From Polytrichum commune (Eukaryota; Streptophyta; Polytrichopsida; Polytrichales; Polytrichaceae): a stretch of DNA of 64,000 nucleotides. The position numbers and the translations under genes are program-made. The notes under the pieces were generated by a model. The model was given only the letters and a program-made list of their open reading frames with translations, did no database searches and was not told where the DNA came from. The DNA lies in assembly GCA_950295325.1 (NCBI GenBank), contig OX485809.1, forward strand, positions 28,024,001 through 28,088,000, in the 5' to 3' direction. Below, piece by piece: positions 45,993 to 57,500 of the stretch; the first letter of the stretch is position 1, and each line of letters opens with the position of its first letter.

Positions 45993-48335
45993 TTTTTGCC
46001 TGGAAGAGATTTGGGGTTGGGGCAGGCTGTCTGTAGCTCACAGGAAACTTTTTATTGAAGTGAAGCACTTTGGGTTTGTTGTCCATGTAACAAGTGTACT
46101 TGGGAGTGTTCAGGAAGCTGCCCGTAGATACTTTTTTGGCCTTCTTTTTTGTTTCTCTTAACTCTTTCTTGTATGTAGAGGCAGAGGGAGATCTTTAGGT
46201 GGCTGGCAGGAGTCTAGATCTGTGGTGTGTTCACAAATTCTGCAAGCTGGATAAGAACTGGTGTAGTTCCCACAAAAGGCTTCCATCCAACTCCTTTGGA
46301 TGGTGGTGTTTCTTGTAGTGAGGTCAATCACACAGGTAGTCTTGTGGGAGGAACTGCTTCAGTTGCAGTGATCCTATGCGACATTGTGTTACAAAGTTGT
46401 ATCTGCCAGTGTCATAGTATGCTAGTTGGGGGACGCTTATCTTGAAAGAATTTCCCCAAGTTATCAAATTTTCCTGGCTGCCACAGTTAGATTTCAAGTC
46501 CAAGAATGAATATCCTTGTTTGCCAATTCTTGCAGCTACCAGTTTTCAGAATTGGAGATGGAAAAGAATAGTTGGCTTGTCAGCTGCAAATTACACTCAC
46601 TCTTTTTGAATTGTTTCCACTCCACCTTTGTACTGGAATGTTTTCCATATGTAAGTATTCTAGGCGGGTGAACCTGTTTGATACCCCCTCTATATGATTC
46701 TCTTGTCAATGTAGGATGGGTTTCTGAAGGGTGTTGTTAATGAGACACAAGCAATGGTGTTCTGGGTTAGTGTGTGTAGTGGTGTACAGCTGCACTTCAA
46801 AAATAGCTTGTTTAGGTTTCCAGTTTCGAATTAGGTAGTCTTCTATAATGAAGGAGGCAAGTACCAATTTGTGAAACTACAAATAGGTTGACGACTAAGT
46901 GCATGTGGTTAAGCACAAAGGCACAATTGTGCTTTGAAAATGAATTTGTACGTGAGTCATCGTGAACATATGTTTTATCCATAGGGTATGTCAGGTCGAA
47001 AGGCATGCAGAGCTAAAAGAGCACATAGAAGTAGAGCGCTTAACTCCTAAACCCTCGAGCCTTCACCACATTCTATTTTCTGTCATTTCCAGCACTACTG
47101 CTGAAAACTTCTGTTATGTAACAAACCAAGTTCTGTTTTTCCTGAAATGTAACTGTATGGATTTGAACTAGACTACCATACAACCTTGGTGTGAAAATTG
47201 GAAGTCAGTTGGAAAACCACATTTGTTAGGTGCGATAAACCTTCACCTGGGCAGCTACAGAAAGCTCAGAAATTTTTCGTTTCATGGTCATTTCGATCTT
47301 AGCCACAAATTTGTGGTGTCTGGCAACTTTGACATGGAATGGTGTGTGGGTGGGAAACGAGCCACTTCCAAAAACTGAGTGGGGTTTTTCTCTTTTGTTT
47401 GGAGGAAATGTAGATGAAGCTTTTCATCCTCGCAGTTGGAGGGCTACATGGGTAGGATTACCTTTTCTCATGGAGTGAGCAACATGTGCACTTAATTTCC
47501 TCAATCCATCCAGGCAATAAGGTCGAGGCACCTAAAACCGACCAGATAAGAGTATTTGCAGTGAACTGGGGGGAGTAATGCTCAAGGGTGATTTTTCCCA
47601 CGAGGAGACATCAGAATTATGTATATTTTTATTTTTATTTTGGAGCAATATGTAAATTGCTACGAATTTCTGAAGCAATATTTTCACTTGAACATACAAC
47701 CAATACATAGTCTTCCCTAAAATTTCGCCAAAACTGTCAACAAAAGCAATTACTAAACCATTACCATGTCTTCCTAAAAACGTCTTAGGGATCACTAGAA
47801 GCTGATCGTCACTGACACTATAGTTGTCAACAGCTGGTATATGCAAGCATTATCAAAAAAACCCATTGACCGATTCACACTGAGTTCAAGATTTGAAGTG
47901 AGCGCTCATGGGTAACACCCCTGATCCGTTTCTCCTAAGTCCTGCACACTCAAAAGGTGCCCTCCTTCATCTGCCATGGGCTGATGTTGTGGCATGGTTG
48001 GCAACGGTCGAATTGGTTGCATGCGGTGGTGAGGGGGGCGGGGGGGCTTGGCAGGGAGAGCAATGTAGTTGTCGCATGGGTGACAAATCCTTCGAATGGG
48101 AGAGGGGTTGCCGCAGGTTGTGCCAACGATTGGAGCCAAAGGGGGGGGGGGGGTGAGGTTGAAGGCGGAGAACTCCGTTGGGAAAGGTGTTGTTTGCGAG
48201 GAATTCCTCGGCCTTGCATGTCGGGCTGGGGCTTGCCGCCCCTGTGCCATCTCCGTCGCCCTTGTGAGCACCTTTGCGGCCTTCCTTGCCTTTTCGCCTT
48301 CCCTCCGCGCCCGCGCCTCAACTACGTGGATTTAT
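45993..48335. other. 3' flank of the RGG gene; no other gene
   Basis: The first few hundred bases are probably 3' UTR. Short frames at 46227-47478 lack support. From about 47900 the sequence becomes GC-rich and continues into the tail of the pogo-like pseudogene. Confidence 0.4.
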
Positions 48336-48934
48336 CTACCACTTCAACTGCTCTTTTTCGGCAGCCTTCAACGCCCTCGCATGCGCTGCCTCGTGCCGGG
48401 CCATCTTTTGCACACGTGCCTCAGCAAGTTCAGCCACGCGGATCTCCTTCGCCCTACGTTCGTCGTCTCATTCGATCTCTTTCCGCTTCCTCCTCTCCTC
48501 TTTCTCAGCCCTTGCAACTTCCTTTTGTCGTGTTGCATTTGCTTTTGATTCTTTGAGTTACTGCTGCCATGTATTCCTCGGATGTGAGCATGATGGACTT
48601 GCTGAAGTCCATGATGGGATCTCGAGTTCGCGCACTCACGCGGGTTGCAACGGTTGGCAGGGTGAGGAATCGGGTTATGGAGCCAACACCGTTGCATCCA
48701 GCCTCCAAGCCCACCAGCTCCTCATCGGCGCATGGATTCAGCGGGTCAACATCCACAAAGAAGTGCACGGCATTCGAATTTGGGACCTCTGCGAAGTCGA
48801 CCTCGAGGTCCGGCTCTTCCGTCGCAGGTGCGTTCTCCTCGCACCTCTCCCCTTCTCCGTGAATGTGATGCTCTTCCTCGCCCCTTTGAACCTCTGCATG
48901 CATGTGTGTATCCCCTCCCCCTGCGGCCCTCTCT

Positions 48935-49105
48935 GTGCACGCGGTGAATCCCGCCGAAGGAGGAATGCCTCCCCCCGCGGCCATGCATGTGCGCGCGCCC
49001 CCTCTTGCCGAAGGAGGGTTGCCTCCCCATGCGGTCCTGTCTGTGCTCGTGCCCCCTCCTGCCAAAGGTGGGTTGCCTCCCCTCTCCCTCCAGGTTTTGA
49101 TTCCC
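48935..49105. repeat. Three tandem units of about 57-65 bp in the pogo tail
   Basis: On the plus strand each unit carries 'gccgaaggagg' (third: 'gccaaaggtgg') and then 'ttgcctcccc' or 'atgcctcccc', at about 48953, 49009 and 49066. On the pogo strand they encode repeated GGNPP / GGGIPPSA segments. Confidence 0.6.
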
Positions 49106-50249
49106 CTCGCATGAGTTGGTGCTTCGATCGCCCTGTCCGGGCTGCTGCTCCCGATTAGGGAATTCGAACACCTCTGATGGCAGCAGCTAGGAATCCACAG
49201 CCCGCGCATTTAGTGGAAATATGCCCATGGCGTTGAAGCCCTTTTTGATGTTGTTAGCAGATAGGGCCATCCGGAGTGCTAATGAAACCCACTGTGCCAA
49301 TGTGTCCTTCGTTGAGGTTTCTGCTGCTCCAAAAATCACGGTTGTCCCTAAAATGCTGCTTGAAAGGTTTGAAAACACTTACATCTAATGGCTGGAGTGC
49401 GTGCGATGTATGTGCAAGAAGAGTCAACAAGTCTAGCCCTACTGCACTTGGTTCTTGTACCACATCCAATGTGATGTGACTATTATGCCCGTCAGGAATT
49501 AGCAAGTGCCGATTCTTAGGGGAGATAGCGCCAATCCTCCTCGCACTAGCAATGAAGTGAGAGATCCAACGGAGAATAGGTAAGATGTAATCCATGCTCT
49601 TTGCTGCATGGCCATTGTTGCCCCCGGCTTGCATTTTTCAATGTAGTTTTGTTTGAATCTCCTGCCACGAAAAATGTTGAAAGTTGGGATAGAGGTTCAT
49701 GCTGCATTGATGCATACTAGAACTGACAACCATTCTCGTTGATTTGATACTATGTTGTGGACACGACGAGCCTCCCTTCTAGCAATTACTATGGCACCAC
49801 CATTCTTGCCCGCTTGCGCCCCCGACTCGTCGCAATTCCATATCCTATCAGGTGCGTACACATGCATGGAATACAAATGTTGTAGGTTCTCATAGAAGCT
49901 TCTTACATTCTCTTCACATAGTCTTTTTGCCCGTGCTGATTCCAATGCTTGTGAAACTCGCAGGGTCAGATCCGGATGCCTCCTCTTCCACCATCGCATC
50001 CAGCCATTGCCGGGAATCCCATTTCGAAAGGGTGTCCACTTGGATTGCGTGATCTCATACACCTTCATGCGGAACGCCGTTGGGCTCAGGCCATAGCCGC
50101 GGTCGCACATCTGAATCATGTACTTGACAAGCTCATCCTCCTCCTCTGGACTCAACACGGTGGGCGGTCCTTTCTTCCTTGTGCTACGAATGCCATAGCA
50201 CCATTCTCTAAAGCTTGAGTATGGTATGTTGAAAGTCGTCGCTGCCTTC

Positions 50250-51235
50250 CTCATTGTCGCGCACCTCTCCATGAGGAGTGCCCGAAACACCATGGGCACA
50301 AGGGGGACCCCGGAGTGACACCCGGGACTTGTGGCGCCGTTGGTGAGAGGGCCCAAGTGATCCTAGTGTGGGTGAGGGTCCCGGGCGTTGGGAACACCTC
50401 CCACCCACGAAGATTAGGAGGCACAAGGGTAAGGCCATGAGCTATGCGTAGCTCATGGCGTGGTGATTCTAGAAAGCTCAAGAATACCTCAATCGGAGGT
50501 CTGAGCTAGGAGTTATGGCCATTTGAGTGGGGCGCTGTCCCGGGACAGCGCCCTGGTACAGCAGTGCCTGGGAGTGATTCCCGGGACTGCCAAGGTTCAA
50601 ACAGGCATAACTTCCTCAAGACTTGCTCAAATGGAGCAAGTGAGGAGTCCATCGGCATCTACGTCAAGCGTAGATGAAGATGGAGTGGTTGGTTGTTATG
50701 ATCAGACATCATACAAGGAAGTTATGATGGTCTGAAGCTGCTGGGGGGGGGGTTCTAGGCCCAGCAGCTAAAGGAAAATGTCCACTTGGCCCCAACTCTT
50801 GGTAGAGAGACAAGAGGTTGGTTGACGGTGGGGTAGGGGCCCCGCGTGAAGTCCTAGAGGCTTATATGGGTGAGGTGGTGTGGCCTCACCCACCCGAGGC
50901 CGAACGGCAAGGCCTCCATGGGCTTTGGCCCATTGTGAGGCCATAATTGTCTAGTATGCTTCGGGTTGTTGTAGTGTTGCTCCGGCAACGCGATGATCAA
51001 CATAGGATTGGACTTCCATGGATGGAAGTCCACATGCAAGAAATGGGTTACCGATTAAGGGGTGAGTCCCGAAAGCAAAGTAGGAGGGTTGGTTCCCTCC
51101 TATGAACTATTGGTCCAGGGTAAGAGGAGCTATCCATTAGCATGGCGGAATGCGAAGGGTTAGCGCTCGTAACCTTTGCTAGAAACGAAAATTGGCAAGA
51201 TTATTAAGGGACCTAGCAAGGGTTGCGACACTCAT
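50250..51235 (+). mobile_element. Solo LTR, 976 bp, with 5-bp CTCAT duplication
   Basis: The insert is 50255-51230. It begins TGTCGCGCACC and ends GGGTTGCGACA, so it has TG...CA ends within a short inverted repeat (TGTCGC/GCGACA). CTCAT occurs at 50250-50254 and again at 51231-51235. Removing the insert and one CTCAT rejoins two parts of the pogo-like helix-turn-helix in frame (DDGMSM to RKAATTF). There is no internal coding region, as expected after LTR-LTR recombination. A TATA-like CTTATATGG on the plus strand near 50860 hints at plus orientation. The parent family is not present in the window. Confidence 0.8.
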
Positions 51236-51617
51236 GCTCATTCCATCATCTACAGTTGCTAGTGCTTCCCGAAGTTGCTCGTCCGTCCAGAGCCATGTCC
51301 TCCGCCTTTGTTTGTGCCCACCATGCCTTTCACTTCCTCTCCCCGTGGTTCTCATCGCAGGATTGTGCAGAGGCGGGTCAGCTCCAGCGATGTCTTCAAT
51401 CTCGCAGGGGGACTGCAAGTTGTCATCGTGCCGATGCCCTCGCTGGATTCCGCGCCTGCTAGTTTGCCTCCGTCGCTCCCTTGCAGGTGCAGTCGGGTTG
51501 GTGTAGAGCCTCACCCCCGCACTAAAGCCCACAATGTCTCGGCGAGCTCCTCTGGTACTCCGAAGAATCCCACTGTACCTCGGTCCAACTCCGGAGCCCC
51601 GCCCCCGTGTCAAATTT

Positions 51618-52162
51618 GCTGCAATCAGGGTTGTTTATTGTGTCGTGACGGAGGCTAATCTCGGCATAATGTCGTGCCGTCACGACATTATGCCGGATGT
51701 TGTCTTTATCCTTACGGACTTGAATTTTACCGAATTCTGTGTGTAATTATATTACCCCATTTCGGACACGTAGGATGTAAGATGTCCACGTGTGATGACA
51801 TGTCAACAAAGTAGAGGTAAAGTGGGGAAAAAATTACTAGCTCCCGTCCGCCCCGTTCTCGCCCCCGTCCGCCCCACACCCTCCTTAGTCATATTTTACT
51901 ACTTTGATTTTAACAGAATGATAAACATAATGGCAAAATGGTTTACCTAGCGCTAGGCATATCCACGTCCACGTCAGCCTTTTCTGCCACATAGGACGCC
52001 ACCTTGGCAAAAAGGTAAGTATTTTACCCACCCTACTAGCTTCCCCCTAGGTTGACCCTACGTGGACCCTATTGTGTCGTGACGGAGGGGTCCGTCACGA
52101 CACGACACGTCATGACGGCACGACACCGTCATAACGGCGGGATAGACAACCCTGGCTGCAAT
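51618..52162. mobile_element. hAT-type MITE, 529 bp, with perfect 8-bp duplication GCTGCAAT
   Basis: The element is 51626-52154. It opens CAGGGTTGTTTATT and closes GGGATAGACAACCCTG. GCTGCAAT is present at 51618-51625 and 52155-52162. CAGGG ends plus an 8-bp duplication are diagnostic for hAT. Both subterminal regions are packed with copies of TGTCGTGACGG/CCGTCACGACA. They include a perfect palindrome with 15-bp arms and a 4-bp loop (51662-51695) and another with 12-bp arms (about 52074-52101). No transposase is encoded. Its ends differ from the autonomous hAT at 33960, so that copy is unlikely to be its source. Confidence 0.88.
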
Positions 52163-52425
52163 TCCACCCGAAGCAGCTCCGTTGGCCGGCGTTGGTGCAA
52201 GTCGACGACCACGAGGAGCTCCCCTCCCATTGTCCCGGTGTTGTTGCAGCAACTCCAAGCTGGAGTAATCCACTGTTTGCGTCCCGATCACCTCTTCTTC
52301 TTCGGCACTGCAGTAACTCCCGTCACTATCGTCGGAGCATCCGAAATCCAACTCGTCCGACAAATCCTCCTCACTTCTATAATCTCTCCGAATCTCTCTC
52401 CCGACTGGTGCATGGTACCTGCCGC

Positions 52426-52896
52426 TGTCGTGAAGCAAACTTTTACATGTAGTGAAATAAACTTTTACAAAAACAAAAAAAAATTAAAAAAAAAACTTTT
52501 ACAAGAATAAATAGTATAAGGAAAGGTTATGAGTGATCACCTAGTTGTTTTGAGATAGTGGGTTGCCTTAAGTTAGTTGATTGGTAGTTATCTATAGAAA
52601 GTTGCTTAGAAGATAGTGAGTTATCTTAAGTTAGTAGTTAAGAGTTAGATAGTTGAGAGTTATCTATAGGAAGTTGCTAAAAAGAAAAGTGAGTTGTCTT
52701 AAGTTAGGTATATGGATGTCTACAATGCGAATGGATATATAAAGATGGGGAAGAGGAAGTCTTCTCTCTCCCCAAAAACAGTGTCCATACTCTCATGCTT
52801 TCGTCAAGTTTTGAGTTTGATTTTTTCCATCCTTAACTTAGTCCAGTTGCAGCTAGGAACCCTGCGTTTTCTCATAACTAAGTTCTCTATCTGACA
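52426..52896 (+). repeat. 5' LTR of the Ty3 element
   Basis: 471 bp, TGTCGTGAAG...TCTGACA, with a TATA-like TATATAAAG at about 52735-52743. The interior holds diverged tandem copies of a unit around TTAAGTTAGT...AGTTATCTATAG. Confidence 0.88.
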
Positions 52897-52898
52897 TT

Positions 52899-52917
52899 TT
52901 GGTGTTTCCACTGAGAG
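52899..52917 (+). promoter_or_regulatory. Candidate primer-binding site
   Basis: TGGTGTTTCCACTGAGAG begins three bases after the LTR, in the expected place and with the usual TGG start. The priming tRNA could not be identified by eye. Confidence 0.4.
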
Positions 52918-52950
52918 ATGCTTTGGGGCAACTAGATTGGTTAGGGCATA

Positions 52951-54516
52951 ATGGGGGAGAATGAAGACGCTAGGGGAGGGAGACAAAACATGGAAGATGT
53001 TTTAGGAGCACTAGCCATGTTTATGGAGCAAAATAGAAGAAATTTTGGTAGTCATGAGGCTACAAAAGCCCTCAAAGGTGTTGTTGATAAAGTTGGTAGA
53101 TTTGAAGGGAAAAATATTACAAGTTTCTTGAGGGCATATGTATATGAGTTTGAGGTGCATCAAGTAGAAGAGGGTCATATGATGCAGACCTTTGACCTAG
53201 CCCTGGTTCCCGAAATTCGTGAGAGAATCCAAGAGATTTGGGAGGATGCTAATATGACGTTTTGGGCTACATTTGAAGAGCGTTTGAGAGATGAATATTT
53301 TGATGAAGATTATGAGAGGATGACTAAAAAGTCTTTTCTTGATTGGGTGGAGCAGCAGCCATGGAGTGAGATGGGTCCAAGTGAGTTGTTGAGAGAGTTT
53401 GAGAGAAAATACACACAGTTGCCGTTGGCAGAGAGGCGCCTTCTTGATACAAGAAAGGCGGAGCTGTTTTTGCAGGCGACTAATAGTGCACTGCATGATA
53501 GGCTTCTTTTGCTTCTAGGGGATATAAACACTGAAGGTGGTTTTACAAATGATTGGAAGAGGGTGGAGGAGACAATAACTTTTGTGGCCAAACAACAACG
53601 GGTAAAAAATAGAGGATTAGGGGGAAGAATGGAACCAACGTCAAGAATTGATGTGAAGGCTCCTGCGACGACTTTGCCGCCTTCTAGTCCGTCAACATTT
53701 TCGAAAGGTAAGACCTTAGACGAAGGAACCCTCGAGGAATTAATGAGAGGCATGAGAGAGCCGAAGGTAGAGATGGGTGTTTTGACAAAATGCACAAAGT
53801 CATACTCTTCACGACCTAGTGAAGGCCCAAAGGGGTTTGTGATGCGATGTATTTGGTGTGATGATCCAAATCATAAACGAGGTGATTGTGGGTTGTATGT
53901 TGATGCCATAAAGAGCGGTATCGTTACCTTTAAGGAAGATACAATCAAAGATGTTGCAACAGATGAGCCTCTAGAGACTAATTTTGGGAGAGGAAGCATG
54001 AGGAAATTGATGGATGATAAATTGGAAAGGAATCATTTATCACGTGGTAAGAAGGTTGAATCTTATACAATTGGGGTTGAAAACAAAATGGAATTAGCTA
54101 CGCATGTCCCTAGAAAAGTGATGGTGAGATGAGCACAAACCATAAGGAGTTTAACTGGGTGGGATGATCCAGTTGATGCGACCACCATCAAAGCATATTT
54201 GATGAGTGAGCATGGAGAGAAAAAACCTTTTGATGCATCAGTGAAGGTTAAAAGGGGCATAAGTAAAGTAGAAGAAGAAGGAGACGGGCCAACTAACAAA
54301 AGAAAGTCTTTAAGAGATGGGAAAATTATTCCAGAAGAAGGACTTACAAATAACACAAGGCAGAGGCATGTACCAAAACTAGAATCTATTTCACGACAGG
54401 GAGCCGATGTTTCTTTACCAAAGGAGAAGTGGGAGGAGATGATGAGTAGTAACAAAGGAACTAAGGAGGGAGACAATACCAAGGGAAATGGTAAATCACC
54501 GGCCTACAAATTCTAA
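52951..54516 (+). pseudogene. Ty3 gag (capsid/nucleocapsid) with an internal stop
   Basis: Open from ATG 52951 to TGA 54130, then in the same frame to TAA 54514. The N-terminal two-thirds is a helical capsid-like region (IREIWEDANMTFW-type helices). A CCHC zinc knuckle follows with Cys300, Cys303, His308 and Cys313 (CIWCDDPNHKRGDC). Downstream it is charged and low-complexity. The stop at 54130 lies after the knuckle, so the capsid could still be made. Confidence 0.75.
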
Positions 54517-54540
54517 TCTGATATTGAATCTTGAGTTGAT

Positions 54541-55422
54541 TTGAAGGGTATTTTAGAGGAAAATATCTTAGATGCCAAGATTGAATTTACTCTGAGAGAA
54601 GTTTTTGGTATCGCCAAGAAAGGATTTCATGAGCTTATCATCGATGTGATAAAGAAGAAGAGACAAATGACAGCAGAAACAGTGATGGTAGAGGCATTTG
54701 ATAGTGTAGTGACGAAAGAAGAAAATGAAATTGGACAGATGTTTGCCTTAAGATGTGATAGTAAGGGCAATAGTGACAAAATCAATGAACGAGAGGCCAT
54801 TTCTTTGAAGAGCAACGAGGAAGAATAAAACACCGATGAGAGCCAAACAAATGAGGTTGTAATGGAGGTACAAGTAACACAATGTGAAATTGATACAAAT
54901 TGGAGAAGTTATGGTGATGTGATGATAATTTATACTCATCCATTTTAGGCAAAAGCTACTCCAAAAGCACGTGTAAAAATTGGAGGCCTCAGAGAGCCAA
55001 TCTTAGCATTAATTGATTATGGCTTTGAGATCAATATCGTGTCTAAGAAGATTTATGAGAAATGCAAATGGCCAATTGATACCAACCATGGATGGGTATT
55101 GAAAGCTGCCAAAGATAGAAGAGATAGCCTTTATGGAGCATGTCCAGCAGTGGGGATCAAAATTGGGGACGTGGACGTGGAGCAAAATTTCTTTGTACAA
55201 AATCAAGGAAGTTATCAAACCATCTTAGGACAACCATATATCACTGCAATAAGGATGGAGACCAAGGTACTTGATGATGGTTCACAGTATGCCAAGATTC
55301 GTAGTCTTGATGGAAGAAGATCAATCAAATTTCTCACCATGAGACCAGATCATGAGAGGCATAGGGATCAACTTAGAAATATTCCTATGGTCTATAAGCA
55401 TGATAATATTTTGGATTTTTAG
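54541..55422 (+). pseudogene. Ty3 aspartic protease region
   Basis: Continues the gag frame past several stops (TGA near 54532, TAA 54826, TAG near 54946). The protease fold begins ARVKIGGLREPILALIDYG and ends around ILGQPYITAIRME. The active-site triad position reads D-Y-G where D-S/T-G is expected, which would impair catalysis. Confidence 0.65.
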
Positions 55423-55736
55423 ATTACACACGTGGAGGATGGGATACCACGGGTGCAAAGGAATTTTCTAGTATAACAAATCCCAGTGTACAATGAAATA
55501 GTTATAGTATTTGAAATTTAGAAGAAGATGAATTTGTAAGTTTTCAGAAGGTAGAGAATTTGGATTCTACATATAAAAGATCCATTAAAAAAATAGAAAA
55601 GAAACTAAAAAGAGTTGGTGAAATTTTGAATGATAAGTGTATTTATGGAATTATTAGAGAAGAATGATTTTCAGATGATGTTTTACGAGTTTTACAGACT
55701 TTGCAAAGAGAGGCCACACCGTGTGCCTAATTAGTA

Positions 55737-56927
55737 TTGGAGATTCATTCAATTGGATTGTATGAAGAGATTTTGAAATTTGATACGAAATCAATGATGG
55801 TTGGGAGTTATGGCTTGAAAACTGAGGAAATGGTGAACACCAAGTATAATATCATGGCTAAGAAGGTAAAACCAGTGGCAACACAACTCCCAGCGGACTC
55901 TGAAGATCATATCAAGAAGCCTGAAGAATAACTTAGATTGAGGGGGATAAGACATATTAGGCACAAGTTTACAGAAGGAACATTGGCCAAACTGAAAATT
56001 GGAGGGGATGAGAATTTGAATGAAGCTGGGAAGAAAAAGTTCCAGGAAATGATCTTCAAGCATGGTAAGGTTTTTGCTTCTTCACCGGATGAGATTAGAT
56101 ATGTTAATTCAAAGACTGTTGCTCCAATGGTTATTTTTACTGTTCCACATGTGCCTTGGGATTTAAAGTCAATTCTTGTACCAAAAGCCTTGCTACCTAA
56201 GTTGGTGAATCTGTTGAAGGAGAAGTTGCAGATGGGAATACTGGAACCATTTATGGTCCCATATTCCAATCGTTGGTTCACAGTGCCAAAAAAGTCTGGA
56301 GCTTTGAAATTTATCCAAGACATGCAACCAACCAACAAGGTGACAATTAGAAACAAATGATCATAACCGATTGTAAATGACATTGCTGAGGCGTTTGCGG
56401 GGCATGCAAATTACTCTATTGGAGATCTTTATTAAGGTTATGATTAATTTCAACTTGCATCGGAGAGTAGGGATTTGACAACCATGAAGACACCATTGGG
56501 ACTTATGAGAATGTGTATTTTGCCTCAAGGTGCTACTAACTCAGTGGCTCATATACAAAGTGTCATGAACAGCATCATGAGGGAATTTGTACCTGAAAAG
56601 ACCATTCATTTTGTGGATGATATACCTATCAAAAGTTGCAAAGAAGATATCAAAGACTCTACATTGGATGCGGATGGATGTAGAAGATTTGTGAAGGATC
56701 ATATTGAAGATATGGAGAAGATTTTGAAAAGGGTTGAAGAGGTGGATCTAACATTATCCATTGACAAGTCCAAATTTGGAGTTGATGAGATTTTAGTAGT
56801 TGGACATTTGTATGGGAGGTATGGACGAAATCCCAACCCTGATAAGGTTGATGTTATTACTAGGATGAAGGCATGTAGTAGCATTACTGAAGTGAAAAGG
56901 TTTATGGGAGCTTGTGTATTCTATTAA
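55737..56927 (+). pseudogene. Ty3 reverse transcriptase region
   Basis: Fragments in one frame, broken by stops at about 55929, 56358 and 56430-56460. Landmarks: PYSNRWFTVPKKSGALKFI, a GDLY-stop-GYD-stop-FQLA stretch, TPLGLMRMCILPQGATNS, the catalytic FVDDIPI (position of Y/F-x-DD), and the palm/thumb segment with GHLYGRYGRNPNPDKV. Confidence 0.75.
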
Positions 56928-57023
56928 ATTTGAATTCCACACTTTGCCTACGTAGCTAAATTACTGTACAATCTCTTGAGAAAATGAACCAAGTTTAGAT
57001 GGGGGTAAAAAGAAGAGCTAGCT

Positions 57024-57500
57024 ATGGAGAGGTTGAAAGAGATTTTGAAGTTATCACCAATCTTGATTCAAGTTAGCTATGATTGCGATAGACCGGTAGT
57101 TATTACTGTTGATACAAACCCAATTGCTATTGGTTGGGCTATTAGTCAAGATGATGTAGAAGGGCGGAGGTTGGCCATTAGGTTTGGAGCAAGAATTCTC
57201 ATAAATAGATAAAGAAGATATCCGCAAGTGAAAAATGAACTTTTGGGAGCACTATCAGCTATCGAAACAGATAGAAATTATTTGATCGGAGCCAATGTAG
57301 TATTGGATACTAATTGCTTACCGTTTTTAGGAATGATTGCCAATTGTTCTACTCATGATATTGCCATGTTGAGGTGGATTGCCTACATTAGATCAGTCAA
57401 TCCTATCTTGATGCACATTTCTGGGAAAAGAAATTATGTGGTGGATATGCTATCAAGAGCTAGATATAATTGTGAAGAAGAGATAGAAACAGTAGAAGTT
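57024..57500 (+). pseudogene. Ty3 RNase H region
   Basis: VVITVDTNPIAIGWAISQDD is the first strand with an Asp. RRYPQVKNELLGALSAIETD follows a stop near 57210 and carries the catalytic Glu. VVLDTNCLPFLG and SGKRNYVVDMLSRARY complete the fold. The frame is otherwise kept. Confidence 0.75.

Noticed and set aside
51626-52154. MITE as a derivative of the autonomous hAT at 33960
   Set aside because: Terminal sequences differ (CAGGGTTGT versus TAGGCCTCGG) and the subterminal motifs are unrelated.
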